64,000 bases of DNA from Deltaproteobacteria bacterium (GTDB taxonomy: Bacteria > Myxococcota_A > Polyangia > Polyangiales > JADJMO01): assembly GCA_022843175.1 (NCBI GenBank), contig JALHOE010000008.1, forward strand, positions 25,958-89,957, in the 5' to 3' direction. Positions 25,489 to 34,227 of this stretch are shown here, piece by piece. The position numbers were made by a program, and so were the translations under genes. Every line of letters starts with the position of its first letter. The first letter of the stretch is position 1. The notes below the pieces were generated by a model, which searched no databases, had not been told where the DNA came from, and saw only the letters and a list, made by a program, of their open reading frames with translations.

Positions 25489-26820
25489 ATGGACGCGCGA
25501 ATCCTCGCCACGGTCCTCGCACGACGGCGTTTGCTGCGCTCGCACGATCGCTGGTCGCGCCGCGAGCTCGAGGTCCATCAGGCGGGCGAGCTCCGTGACC
25601 TCCGCAACTTCGCGGCGCTGAACTCACCGTTCTACGCGCGTCTTCACCGAGGTTTCGAAGACCGCCCGCTGCACGAGCTGCCGATCGTAACGAAGCGCGA
25701 GCTGATGGCCGCGTTCGACGACGTGGTCACCGACCGTTCGCTGAAGCTCGCCGACGTGAGCTCCTATCTCGCCGCCGCGTCCACCGACCAACCGCTCGCC
25801 CCGCTGCGCGACCGCTGGTACGTCACCTCGACCTCCGGGAGCACGGGGATGCGAGGCATCTTCGTCCAGGACCACGACGAGTGGCTGTGGGTGCTCGCGT
25901 CGTATGCGCGCGCGAACGATTGGGCCGGGCTGAGGGCAGGGCTCACGCATCGAATGAAGCTCGCGGTGGTGAGCTCGCGAACGCCCTGGCATCAGTCCGC
26001 GCTCGTCGGCGCCTCGCTCCACAGCAAGTTTGTCCCCACCCTGCGGATCGACGCGACGGATTCGCTCGCCACGATCGACGAGCGCCTCAACGAGTTTCAG
26101 CCGGAGTCGCTCGTCGGCTACGCGTCGATGATGCGCCTTCTCGCCGAGGAGCAGCTCGCCGGTCGCCTGCGGATTCACCCGAAGGCCGTCACCTGCTCGT
26201 CCGAGGTGATCACCGACGACACGCGAGAGCGCATCCGACGTGCGTTCGGGAGGCCGCCGGTCGAGGTCTACGCGGCGACCGAGCCGGCGGGGATCGCGTC
26301 GCACTGCGATCGCGGTCGGATGCACCTCTACGAAGATCTCGTCGTCCCCGAGTTCGTGGACGAGAACGATCGGCCCGTTCCTCCCGGCGTCTATGGCGCG
26401 CGCGTTCTCGTGACGGTGTTGTTCAGCCGCACCATGCCGTTGATCCGCTATGCGATGAGCGATTCGGTTCGCCTGTCATCCGAGCGGTGCGATTGCGGGC
26501 GCCCGTACGCGCTCATCGACGGCATTCAGGGGCGAAACGAGGATCTCCTCACGTTCGGCTCCGTGACCGTGCAGCCGAATGCCTTCCACAAGGTCATGGA
26601 GGTGTTGCCCGTGACCGCGTGGCAGATCGAGCAACTCGATTCCGGGATCCTCGTGCGCCTGGTGGGTCGCGATGGGACGAAGACGCTCGAAGCCGTTCGC
26701 GGCGAGGTGCGTGACCTGCTCGCGAGCCAGGGTGCTGCCATCGAAGTCCGCGTTGAGGACGTGGCGTTCATCCCGAAGACGCGAATGGGCAAAGCGCCGC
26801 TGATCGTGGCCAAGCGTTGA
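25489..26820 (+). CDS. PaaK-like adenylate-forming CoA ligase
   Basis: A 443-residue protein of the phenylacetate-CoA ligase (PaaK) group within the ANL superfamily. The P-loop-like AMP motif is TSTSGSTGMRGIF (about residues 113-125). The acceptor and hinge region includes YAATEPAGIASHCD and SERCDCGRPYALI, a Cys-containing segment typical of PaaK-like proteins. The C-terminal lid ends in PKTRMGKAPLIV, with the catalytic Lys in GKAP. It probably adenylates a carboxylic acid; the substrate is unknown. It is divergent from cusC and not part of an obvious catabolic cluster. Confidence 0.85.
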   Translation: MDARILATVLARRRLLRSHDRWSRRELEVHQAGELRDLRNFAALNSPFYARLHRGFEDRPLHELPIVTKRELMAAFDDVVTDRSLKLADVSSYLAAASTDQPLAPLRDRWYVTSTSGSTGMRGIFVQDHDEWLWVLASYARANDWAGLRAGLTHRMKLAVVSSRTPWHQSALVGASLHSKFVPTLRIDATDSLATIDERLNEFQPESLVGYASMMRLLAEEQLAGRLRIHPKAVTCSSEVITDDTRERIRRAFGRPPVEVYAATEPAGIASHCDRGRMHLYEDLVVPEFVDENDRPVPPGVYGARVLVTVLFSRTMPLIRYAMSDSVRLSSERCDCGRPYALIDGIQGRNEDLLTFGSVTVQPNAFHKVMEVLPVTAWQIEQLDSGILVRLVGRDGTKTLEAVRGEVRDLLASQGAAIEVRVEDVAFIPKTRMGKAPLIVAKR

Positions 26821-26911
26821 GTGCCGAGCCGTTCGGACGGAACAGCTTCGCGCCCGTGTCGATCCCGCGGGCCCTCGTTCGACGCATGGGCAGACCCCGA
26901 AAGGAACAGCC

Positions 26912-27586
26912 ATGTCGGACGCCCCGAACCTCCTGAACGACGACCACACCGCCTCGATGGCGACCGCCCTCATGATGTCGCACCACGGATTTCGGCGCGA
27001 TCTCGCCCGCTTCCACAGCGCGCTCGAGGCGGTTGCCGGCGGGGAGGTCTCGCGCATCGAGGCGCTCCGTGAGGAGTGGAAGAGCCTCTACCAGACCCTT
27101 CACGGTCACCACCATTCGGAGGACGCCGGGGTCTTTCCGAGCCTGCAAGCCGAGCACGCCTCCGTGCGGGCGGTCATCGAGCAACTGTCGGCCGACCACC
27201 GCCGCATCGATCCGATCCTCGATCGCGGGGAGGCGGCGTTCGCGCGCCTGCCGGACGCGAAACCGGCGCTCGCGATCGTGCGCGAGCTAGAGGGGTTGCT
27301 CGATGCGCACCTGGCGATCGAGGAGCGGGAGATCATCCCCTTGCTGCGCGGGGCGAAGAGCTTCCCGGCGCCGCCGAGCGAGGAGATGGCCGTGATGTAC
27401 GCACAGGGCTTCGCGTGGGCCATGCAGGGCATCGCGCCCGACGTGCTGCGGCAGGTCGAGCAGATGTTGCCCGAGACGCTGGTCGCTCGCCTGCCCGAGG
27501 CGCGCGCCGCGTTCGATGCGCGCTGCGAACGGGTCTGGGGCTCGGCTGCCGCCGGCGCCGCGCGAACGCCGATCCCCACGACGTGA
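26912..27586 (+). CDS. Hemerythrin-like HHE domain protein
   Basis: A 224-residue four-helix-bundle protein with an HHE/hemerythrin metal-binding pattern. His24/His25 lie in SHHGFRRDL, HGHHHSEDAGVFP is in the second helix, SADHRRID in the third, and HLAIEEREIIPLL in the fourth. Together they supply the His/Glu/Asp ligands for a di-iron site. The C-terminal third is an extra helical region. Roles in this family include O2 or NO sensing and iron handling. A good ribosome site (AAAGGA) precedes ATG 26912. Confidence 0.88.
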   Translation: MSDAPNLLNDDHTASMATALMMSHHGFRRDLARFHSALEAVAGGEVSRIEALREEWKSLYQTLHGHHHSEDAGVFPSLQAEHASVRAVIEQLSADHRRIDPILDRGEAAFARLPDAKPALAIVRELEGLLDAHLAIEEREIIPLLRGAKSFPAPPSEEMAVMYAQGFAWAMQGIAPDVLRQVEQMLPETLVARLPEARAAFDARCERVWGSAAAGAARTPIPTT

Positions 27587-27655
27587 GCCGCGCGGGACGG
27601 GGCCGCGGGCGTGAGCCAACGGTTGCCACAGAGCAACCCCACTCACGTCGGATTC

Positions 27656-27681
27656 AGGCGCTCGCTGACGCGCGCGCCTAT
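27656..27681 (-). repeat. Dispersed palindromic repeat, single copy
   Basis: A copy, in reverse orientation, of the 24-base imperfect palindrome AGGCGC...GCGCCT that also occurs at 34018-34151 and 49508-49531. The central bases match the 49.5-kb copy (GTCAGCGA in place of the GTAAGCGA of the array). It lies in the 147-base gap between the hemerythrin and VOC genes; nothing else is seen in that gap. Confidence 0.75.
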
Positions 27682-27733
27682 CGGGCCTCGCTCCTGACAG
27701 ACTGCTGTCGCGAACCGCGGATAGCCTCCGGGC

Positions 27734-28123
27734 ATGATCGATCACACCGGAGTCACCGTCACGAAGGGTTCCGTCAGCCGTGCGTTCTACGAGAAGGCGC
27801 TCGCACCGCTCGGCTACGCGGTCCTCGTAGAGATCCCCACCGAGTACACCGACGGGCGCGTCGTGTTCGGCATGGGTGTCGCGCCGAAGCCCGATTTCTG
27901 GGTCACCGAGGGCGACACGCCGCGGAAGAACCACATCGCGTTCCGCGCCGAGTCGCGCGCCGCGGTCGACGCGTTCTACCAGGCAGCGCTTGCCGCCGGC
28001 GGCAAGGACAACGGCGCCCCCGGCCCGCGTCCGCAGTACCACCAGCACTACTACGGGGCGTTCGTGCTCGACCCGGACGGTCACAACATCGAGGCCGTGA
28101 TCCACACCCCCGAAACCGCGTAA
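27734..28123 (+). CDS. VOC (glyoxalase-like) family protein
   Basis: A 129-residue VOC protein. The N-terminus has DHTGVTVTKGSVSRAFYEKA, with the first His ligand. The middle has KNHIAFRAESRAAVDAFY (second His), and the end has GAFVLDPDGHNIEAVIH (Glu). This is the common subgroup related to fosfomycin-resistance/glyoxalase-type proteins, mostly of unknown function. ATG 27734 begins directly at the first beta-strand. It is monocistronic between the hemerythrin and a lipoprotein gene. Confidence 0.88.
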   Translation: MIDHTGVTVTKGSVSRAFYEKALAPLGYAVLVEIPTEYTDGRVVFGMGVAPKPDFWVTEGDTPRKNHIAFRAESRAAVDAFYQAALAAGGKDNGAPGPRPQYHQHYYGAFVLDPDGHNIEAVIHTPETA

Positions 28124-28216
28124 CTCCCGCCATGCTCGCGCCGACATTCGCTCGCGCGGGGTGAATTCTTTCGCGCGCTGCTCGTCGGAGGTGCTCCCGC
28201 AGCACCTGGAGTCCCC

Positions 28217-29962
28217 ATGTCCGACGACGCCTCCCTCGCCCCCCTCCGCGCGACGCCCCTTTCGTTCCGACGGAGCGCCGCCGCCCTCGTGCTCGGGGGC
28301 GCAGCGCTCCTCGTCGCGTGCTCGAGCGGCTCCGAGGGCCCCACCACGGGCGAGCCGGCAGACTCGGACACGACCGACGCAGCCACCGACGACGTCGCCG
28401 TCGAAGAAGACACGACCACGGAGGACTCGGGCGGGTCGGACACCGGCCGGGTCGACACCGGCACGACGAAGCCGGACACCGCGGTGAGCGAGACCCCGGC
28501 CGACACCAAGCCGCCGGGGTACGACTACGGCAAGACCGCGCTCGACGAGTCCTGCTATGCGGCGGGCAACTTCGGTCAGTTCGACGACGTGCAGGCCTCC
28601 GCGGACGGCACCAGGCTCGTCTTCCAGCGCTGCGACGACGCGAAGTCCATCGTGTTGCGCGATCTCAGCGGCGGGACCGCGACCGTGATCGCGACCGGCA
28701 GCGGCTTCTTCCAGGCGGTGTCCAACGGCGTGCTCGGCGTCGACGGCACGGCAACCGAGCTCACCCCGTGGACCGGCGGTTCGCCGGTGTCCCTGCCCGT
28801 GGTCACCACCGCGGCCGAGGCCTGGCGCGTGTGGCAGGGCCCCGGCGCGCTGAAGCTCGCGAACAAGGCCGCGGGTGCGTCGAGCAGCAAGGAGAAGCTC
28901 GTCTTCTTCACCAGCGGGAGCACGACGTCCGTCGCGTCGGCCGAGTACGACGTCACCAAGTCCACGATCGCGAGCGTCATCTTCAGCGCCGACGGCACCA
29001 AGGTCGCTTCGCTCGAGCGGTATCCCTCGGAGCTCGGGAGCCGGCTGCGGGTCGCGAGCCCCACGGCGGGCGCGGCCATCACCACCTACGATCTCGCGAT
29101 GTTCGAGCCGCGCTGGGTGCGCGGCGGTCAGCTCGGCAACGGCGCGCTGTTCCTCTCGGGCATGAGCGGCACCCAGCGCGCGAGCCGCCTCTATTTCGTC
29201 GACTTCGGCACCGGCGTCGTCAAGCAGTTGTCGACCACCGACGTCATCCCGGTGATGCCGCCCAAGGACGACGACGTCCCGGCGGTCGCCATCGTCGGCG
29301 ACAAGGTCTTCTTCCTCACCGGCTCGGTCTCGTCCACCGGCAGCTCACCGGTGGGCAAGAGCGTCACCGTGAACGTGTGGAGCGTCACGAGCCCCACCAG
29401 CTCACCGACGACCCTGACCACCATCACCGACGCGCAGATCTACAACCTCGCGAAGTACACCTCGCAGAAGCAGTCGATCGTCGTCTCGCCGGACAAGACG
29501 CACCTCCTCCTCAACCTCGTCGCGAAGTCCGGCACCATCTTCGGCAACGCGTGGGCCGCGGTTCCCGTCGCGGGCGGCACGGCGAAGTTCGTCGCCGGCA
29601 CGAGCGACATCGCGGTCGGCGCCCCGAACAAGGTCGCGGCGTCGAACTACATGGAGACCGACACGAAGTTCGTCGACGTCGTCTCGGGGACCAGCGTCGG
29701 CATGACGCGTGGCACGCCGCTGTTCTCGCCGGACGGCGCGGTCTACTTCACGACCAACGCGATGGGCTCCTCCCCGATGTACAGCTTCACCGCCCGCCGC
29801 AAGGTGGGCACCGCCGCCGAGTCGACGATCGTCTCGCTCCCGAAGGTCGACTCGATCCCGCGGCCCATCGCGGTGCAGGCGTCGTCGCTGTTGCTCCGCT
29901 TGCCGCGAAACGCCCCGGTGACCGGGAGCGAGACGAAGCACGACCTCTACGTGTTCCCCTGA
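28217..29962 (+). CDS. Large beta-propeller-like lipoprotein with acidic linker
   Basis: A 581-residue lipoprotein. The signal peptide ends LLVAC (Cys35). An Asp/Thr/Glu-rich linker follows (residues ~37-100, with repeated DTT and DTG steps). The long domain has repeated beta-strand blocks of the TolB/WD40-like kind: DDVQASADGTRLVFQRC, SVIFSADGTKVASLE, SIVVSPDKTHLLLNLV, GTPLFSPDGAVYF, each with SxDGT turns. It is probably a surface-displayed propeller binding a ligand or protein; no enzyme motif is visible. GGAG lies 6 bases before ATG 28217. Confidence 0.75.
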   Translation: MSDDASLAPLRATPLSFRRSAAALVLGGAALLVACSSGSEGPTTGEPADSDTTDAATDDVAVEEDTTTEDSGGSDTGRVDTGTTKPDTAVSETPADTKPPGYDYGKTALDESCYAAGNFGQFDDVQASADGTRLVFQRCDDAKSIVLRDLSGGTATVIATGSGFFQAVSNGVLGVDGTATELTPWTGGSPVSLPVVTTAAEAWRVWQGPGALKLANKAAGASSSKEKLVFFTSGSTTSVASAEYDVTKSTIASVIFSADGTKVASLERYPSELGSRLRVASPTAGAAITTYDLAMFEPRWVRGGQLGNGALFLSGMSGTQRASRLYFVDFGTGVVKQLSTTDVIPVMPPKDDDVPAVAIVGDKVFFLTGSVSSTGSSPVGKSVTVNVWSVTSPTSSPTTLTTITDAQIYNLAKYTSQKQSIVVSPDKTHLLLNLVAKSGTIFGNAWAAVPVAGGTAKFVAGTSDIAVGAPNKVAASNYMETDTKFVDVVSGTSVGMTRGTPLFSPDGAVYFTTNAMGSSPMYSFTARRKVGTAAESTIVSLPKVDSIPRPIAVQASSLLLRLPRNAPVTGSETKHDLYVFP

Positions 29963-29966
29963 GGGT

Positions 29967-30416
29967 TCAGGGCACGATGGCGCCGAGCTGACGCAAGAAC
30001 GAGATCGAGTCGGCGTAGACGTCTTTCCGAGCGACCAGGCCACCGCGCATCGGTATGACGTCCATGCCGTCCCAGGACAGCTTCCGGCCGGAGGGCGGAA
30101 AGGTCCGCGTGCCCCGGGTCACCGGGTTCGCGTGCGTGGCGGTGGCGGTCCACTCGAGGACCGCCAGGTCCTCACGGAAGTACGCGCGACGCGTCGCGAA
30201 CTGCAGATCGGGAAACGTCGCGAAGACGCCCTCGAGCAGCCTGCGAATGCCTGCCCTGCCGACCGCGACCCCACCGCTCGTGTGGTTCTCGAAGACGGAG
30301 TCCTCGGTGTGCATGGCGACGATGGCGTCTACGTCGTGACGACTCCAGGCGTCGCTGTAGCGCTCGAGGGTGGCCTCGAGCGGCTGCCCCGCTCGGGTCC
30401 CGAGCGGGCGGCTCAT
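29967..30416 (-). CDS. SnoaL/NTF2-like protein
   Basis: A 149-residue cone-shaped alpha+beta (NTF2-like) protein. The N-terminal helix and first loop, LERYSDAWSRHDVDAIVAMH, and the FPDLQFATRR strand are typical of SnoaL-like proteins, which are small-molecule-binding or isomerase-type. Its ATG overlaps the stop of the cupin gene (ATGA, 30413-30416), so the two form an operon. A related family member (155 residues) lies at 55.8-56.3 kb next to a relic of the same ATPase regulator found here. Confidence 0.85.
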   Translation of the reverse strand: MSRPLGTRAGQPLEATLERYSDAWSRHDVDAIVAMHTEDSVFENHTSGGVAVGRAGIRRLLEGVFATFPDLQFATRRAYFREDLAVLEWTATATHANPVTRGTRTFPPSGRKLSWDGMDVIPMRGGLVARKDVYADSISFLRQLGAIVP

Positions 30417-30781
30417 CGCTTCGCGTAGTTGCTCGCGCCGAACCAGTCCACCACGACGACCGGCACGTCACCGACGACCCACGCGTCGTGGCCGCTCGGG
30501 AGCGAGGTGATGTCGCCGGGGCCGGCGACGAACTCGCTCCCGTCGTCCATCTTGATCGCGAGCTTCCCGGACACGTGGTACTGGAAGTGCGGCGCTTCGC
30601 AGCTCGAGGTCTTGGCGAGCGGCTGCACGTCCTTCGACCACCTCCAACCCGGCTGGAACACCAGGCGACCGACCTCGCCGTCGCCGACCTTCAAGATCTC
30701 CGCGCGACCGCGCGGAAACTCGCGGATCTCGTCGGGCTTCGCGAAACTCTTGTGCTCCGTCTTGTGCTCGTGGGCTCCCAT
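30413..30781 (-). CDS. Cupin domain protein
   Basis: A 122-residue single cupin barrel. The metal-binding stretch is modified: EAPHFQYHVSGKLAIKMDDG supplies His/Tyr/His-type residues, and the second motif is PGDITSLPSGHDAWVVGD. The start is His/Lys-rich (MGAHEHKTEHKSFAK). Such proteins bind small ligands or catalyse simple oxidations; the function is unknown. Translation starts 86 bases from the divergent ATPase regulator, with a perfect palindrome between them. It is co-transcribed with the NTF2-like gene. Confidence 0.82.
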   Translation of the reverse strand: MGAHEHKTEHKSFAKPDEIREFPRGRAEILKVGDGEVGRLVFQPGWRWSKDVQPLAKTSSCEAPHFQYHVSGKLAIKMDDGSEFVAGPGDITSLPSGHDAWVVGDVPVVVVDWFGASNYAKR

Positions 30782-30814
30782 GTGGACCTCCTGATCCGGG
30801 AGGCGTGACGATCG

Positions 30815-30833
30815 ACCGGAACATTGTTCCGGT
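30815..30833. promoter_or_regulatory. Perfect 8-bp palindrome between cupin operon and ATPase gene
   Basis: ACCGGAACATTGTTCCGGT: two perfect 8-base arms around ATT, centred in the 85-base divergent gap. This is the best operator candidate in the window. The GGAAC half-site recurs at 55465-55491, beside the deletion relic of the same ATPase family. Confidence 0.65.
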
Positions 30834-30866
30834 TTTCGGCGAGCGCCGTTCGGGTACGGTCTTCGG

Positions 30867-33800
30867 GTGCGCTTCCTCGGGCGGGAACGGGAGGTGGAGC
30901 TCCTCGTCCGGAGCTGCGAAGCCGCCATCGACGGCCGCGGCAGCGTGCACCTGGTCCTCGGCGAGCCGGGCATCGGGAAGACACGCCTGGCCGACGAGAT
31001 CGCAGCCCTGGCTGCCAAGCGCGGGATGGTCGTCGCGTGGGGCCGCGCCTGGGAGACCGGCGGCGCCCCCCCGTTCTACCCGTGGATCGAGGTGCTCGAG
31101 GCGCTCGGAGGCAGAGCGGCAGGTGCGCCGAGTCTCGACGACACGGGGCCGACCCGCGGCGAGAGCGCCCGCACGGATTCGGGGCGCGAGCGCTTCGCCA
31201 TCTTCGATCGAGTCGCCACGTTCCTGCGCGAGCGATCTCGAGAGGCGCCTCTGCTCCTCATCTTCGACGATCTCCACGCCGCAGACCTCCCCTCGCTCGA
31301 GGTCCTGCACTTTGTCTCGCGCGGCCTGCGCTCGCGGCGCATCGTGGTCATCGGCACTTTGCGCGACGTCGAGGCGCAGCGCGCCCCGATCGCGGAGGTT
31401 CTCGCTCGTCTCGGGCGCGAAGCGACCCAGCTCACCCTGGGGGCGCTCGGCTCGGAGGATGTCGCGAAGCTCGTCGAGGAGCACATCGGTCGCGCGGACG
31501 CCCGCCTGACCTCCGAGCTCGTCACCAAGACCGAGGGCAATCCGCTCTTCGTCGCCGAGGCCCTCCGCGTGCTGGACCAGCGGGGGGCGATGGCGCCCTC
31601 GGGGGTCCTCTCGATCATCGCCTCTCGCATCGATGGGCTCGACGCCGCGACCGCGGCGCTCCTCGACGCAGCGAGCGTCTTCGGTCGCAGGATCGTCGCC
31701 GCCGCGCTCGCGAGCGCGACCGAGACACCTCTCGTCGAGGTGATGGGCCGACTCGGCGACCTGTCGGCGCGAGGTCTGCTCCGCCGGGACGACGACGACT
31801 CGTACGTCTTTTCCCATGCGCTCGTCCGCGACGCGTTCTACGAGCGCGTCGCGCCGAACCGCCGTCGCGAGCTCCATCGGTCCTTCGCAACCACGCTCGC
31901 CCGTGACGGCCAACGGAACGCGGCGCTCGCTGCCCACCACATGCTCGGCGCTCTCCCGCTCGTGAGCGCCCACGAGGTCATCGGCGCATCGATCTTCGCC
32001 GCCGAAACCGCGCGCGCCCGACTGGCGCCCGAGGACGCCGTCGCGCTCCTCGAACGCACGTCCAAGGCTGTCGAAGAGCTCGACACCTCCGAAGCCGACC
32101 GGATCGAGCTGTTGATCGCGCTCGGCTGGGCCGCGACGGAGGCGGGCTCCCTGGCTCGCGGTCGCCAGGTCTTTCGCGAGGCGAGTCGCCGCGCGCGCGC
32201 GACCGGTGACGCCGTGCTCATCGCGCGGGCCGCGCTGGGCCAGGGCGCGGAGCTCGTCTTCGGCGAGGTGCGCGAAGAGCTCGTCACGATGCTTCGAAGC
32301 GCGCTGGTCGGCCTGGCCGGCGCGGACGATCTGCGCGCGCGCGTCCTCGCTCGCCTCGCCGCCGCGCTCCAACCGAGCACCACGCCCGAAGAGCCCGTCG
32401 CCCTCGCACGGCAAGCGATGGAGATGGCCGAGCGGGTGGTCGACCCCCGCGTCCGCGCCGAGATCGCGCTCGCCGCGGGCTCGGCGCTCACGGATTTCGC
32501 GCCGCCGCTCGATCGCATCCCCGTCTCGGAGGAGCTTGTTGGCACCGCGCGCACCACCGGCGATGCGGTCGTCGAGCTACGCGGCCTGACAAGGCTCGCG
32601 ACAGACTGGATCGAGCTCGGCGACTTCGCGCGGGCGGAGGCCGTCGTCGAGGCGCGCGCCGAGCTCGCCGCGCGCCTCGGGCATCCTCGCTACCTGTGGC
32701 AGACACCGCTCCTGCGGTCGATGCTCGCGATGCCGCGGGGCGCGTTCGCCCTCTGCGACGAGGCGATCGAGGAGGCGACGGCGATCGGGCAAGAGGGGCT
32801 CGACGTGAACGCCGCGCACGTCATCGCGATGCACCGATTCTGGATGCTCCTCGTGCGCGGAGACACCCGCGGCCTCCGCACCCACGAGCCGGAGATTCTT
32901 CGCGCGATGCGCCGCATGCCCGAGCCCGGGCAGCACCAGGCGCTCGTCCACGCGGTGGTCCATGCGCGCTCGGGCGACGGGGCGCGCGCGCGGGAGGCGC
33001 TCGCTGGAATCGGCGACGGGGCGCGGATGCTCGCGCCGATGATGCTGGCGACCATCGCGGATGTGGCGCTCCTGGCCGACGACACCGCGCGCTTCCCCGA
33101 TCTCCTTGCCAAGCTCACGCCCGCGCGCGGACGAAACACCGCATGGGGCCCCTTCGGCTTCGTCTGCGGCCCGCCGTACGACGCGATCCTCGGCTCACTC
33201 CTCGCGCGGCAGGGCGAACGCGACCGCGCGCTCGCCTCGTTCGCTGCGGCGCTCGACCTCACCCGCCGCTCCGGCGCCACGGCCAGCGAAGCGTGGGTTC
33301 ATCTCGCGCGGGCCGAGGCGTTGACGCGTTGGTCTCAACCCGCGTCCAACGACTTCACGCTCGCCGCGCACCTGGCCAGGGAGCACGGGATGGACGCGAT
33401 CCTTGCGCGCGCAGAGGCGGGCGCGGGCGCCGCGTCGGCAGCCCCCCCGCAGCCCGAGCCCCGCGCCGAGCCGCCCCTCGACTTCACGCTCTCCACGGCG
33501 GGCAAGGAGGTCGTCGTCGTCTGCAACGGGAGAACGACGCGCCTCAAATCGGTGCGCGGCCTGCCGATGCTCGCGCGCCTCGTCGAGCAGCCCGGCCGAG
33601 AGTTCCACGTCCTCGACCTCGCGGCGGAGCCCGACGACGGGAGCGCTGTCGGCGATGCCGGCGATGCGGGCGAGGTGCTCGACGGAAGGGCCCGAGAGGC
33701 TTACCAACGGCGCATCGGCGAGCTGCGCGAAGAGCTCGACGAGGCCGAGCGCTTCGCGGACGTGGCGCGCGCAGATCGCGCTCACCGCGAGCTCGACATG

Positions 33801-34019
33801 CTGGTCCAGCAGCTCTCGAGCGCCGTCGGGCTCGGAGGTCGCGCGCGACGGGTCGGCTCGATGGCCGAGCGCGCGCGCATCGTGGTGCAACGCCGCGTCC
33901 GCGAGGCGATCAAGAAGCTCGCCGAGCGCGAGCCCGAGCTCGGGCGCCACCTCGACTGGGCGATCCGCACGGGGACCTTCTGCGCCTACGAGCCCATGGG
34001 GCGCAAGACCGCAAGGTAG
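30867..34019 (+). CDS. Large STAND-type ATPase regulator
   Basis: A 1050-residue AAA/STAND NTPase. Walker A is GEPGIGKT (32-39), Walker B is LLLIFDD (129-135), and the arm includes the typical TEGNPLFVAEALR and YVFSHALVRDAFY segments (cf. LuxR/MalT-like regulators). A long helical TPR-like middle follows. The C-terminus (from about 870) has a small winged-helix-like FTLSTAGKEVVVVCNGRTTR, a coiled coil and RRVREAIKKLAEREPELGRH...RTGTFCAYEP, seen in many actinobacterial and myxobacterial proteins. It has no standard LuxR HTH. The start is GTG 30867. Its stop TAG lies inside the first copy of the tandem repeat. It probably senses a signal and controls the divergent cupin/NTF2 operon. Confidence 0.82.
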   Translation: MRFLGREREVELLVRSCEAAIDGRGSVHLVLGEPGIGKTRLADEIAALAAKRGMVVAWGRAWETGGAPPFYPWIEVLEALGGRAAGAPSLDDTGPTRGESARTDSGRERFAIFDRVATFLRERSREAPLLLIFDDLHAADLPSLEVLHFVSRGLRSRRIVVIGTLRDVEAQRAPIAEVLARLGREATQLTLGALGSEDVAKLVEEHIGRADARLTSELVTKTEGNPLFVAEALRVLDQRGAMAPSGVLSIIASRIDGLDAATAALLDAASVFGRRIVAAALASATETPLVEVMGRLGDLSARGLLRRDDDDSYVFSHALVRDAFYERVAPNRRRELHRSFATTLARDGQRNAALAAHHMLGALPLVSAHEVIGASIFAAETARARLAPEDAVALLERTSKAVEELDTSEADRIELLIALGWAATEAGSLARGRQVFREASRRARATGDAVLIARAALGQGAELVFGEVREELVTMLRSALVGLAGADDLRARVLARLAAALQPSTTPEEPVALARQAMEMAERVVDPRVRAEIALAAGSALTDFAPPLDRIPVSEELVGTARTTGDAVVELRGLTRLATDWIELGDFARAEAVVEARAELAARLGHPRYLWQTPLLRSMLAMPRGAFALCDEAIEEATAIGQEGLDVNAAHVIAMHRFWMLLVRGDTRGLRTHEPEILRAMRRMPEPGQHQALVHAVVHARSGDGARAREALAGIGDGARMLAPMMLATIADVALLADDTARFPDLLAKLTPARGRNTAWGPFGFVCGPPYDAILGSLLARQGERDRALASFAAALDLTRRSGATASEAWVHLARAEALTRWSQPASNDFTLAAHLAREHGMDAILARAEAGAGAASAAPPQPEPRAEPPLDFTLSTAGKEVVVVCNGRTTRLKSVRGLPMLARLVEQPGREFHVLDLAAEPDDGSAVGDAGDAGEVLDGRAREAYQRRIGELREELDEAERFADVARADRAHRELDMLVQQLSSAVGLGGRARRVGSMAERARIVVQRRVREAIKKLAEREPELGRHLDWAIRTGTFCAYEPMGRKTAR

Positions 34020-34151
34020 GCGCGCGCGTAAGCGAGCGCCTGGCACCGCAAGGTAGGCGCGCGCGTAAGCGAGCGCCTGGCACCGCAAGGTAGGCGCGCG
34101 CGTAAGCGAGCGCCTGGCACCGCAAGGTAGGCGCGCGCGTAAGCGAGCGCC
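34013..34151 (+). repeat. Tandem 37-bp palindromic repeat array (3.8 copies)
   Basis: Three perfect 37-base units (34013-34049, 34050-34086, 34087-34123) and a 28-base partial fourth (34124-34151). Each contains the imperfect palindrome AGGCGC-N12-GCGCCT, able to form a 12-bp stem with two mismatches. The first unit provides the TAG stop of the ATPase gene. Related single copies occur at 27.66 and 49.51 kb. The remaining bases up to 34227 hold only the ribosome site of the next gene. Confidence 0.95.
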
Positions 34152-34227
34152 CAACGCGGCGACCAAGGACGGCCCGTGCTGAGGGTTCCACCCGTAGCCG
34201 GCTCGAGGAGCACGCGCTCGGGGGACC

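Noticed and set aside
34013..34151. CRISPR array
   Set aside because: Units are directly adjacent without variable spacers and no cas genes are present; it is a tandem palindromic repeat.
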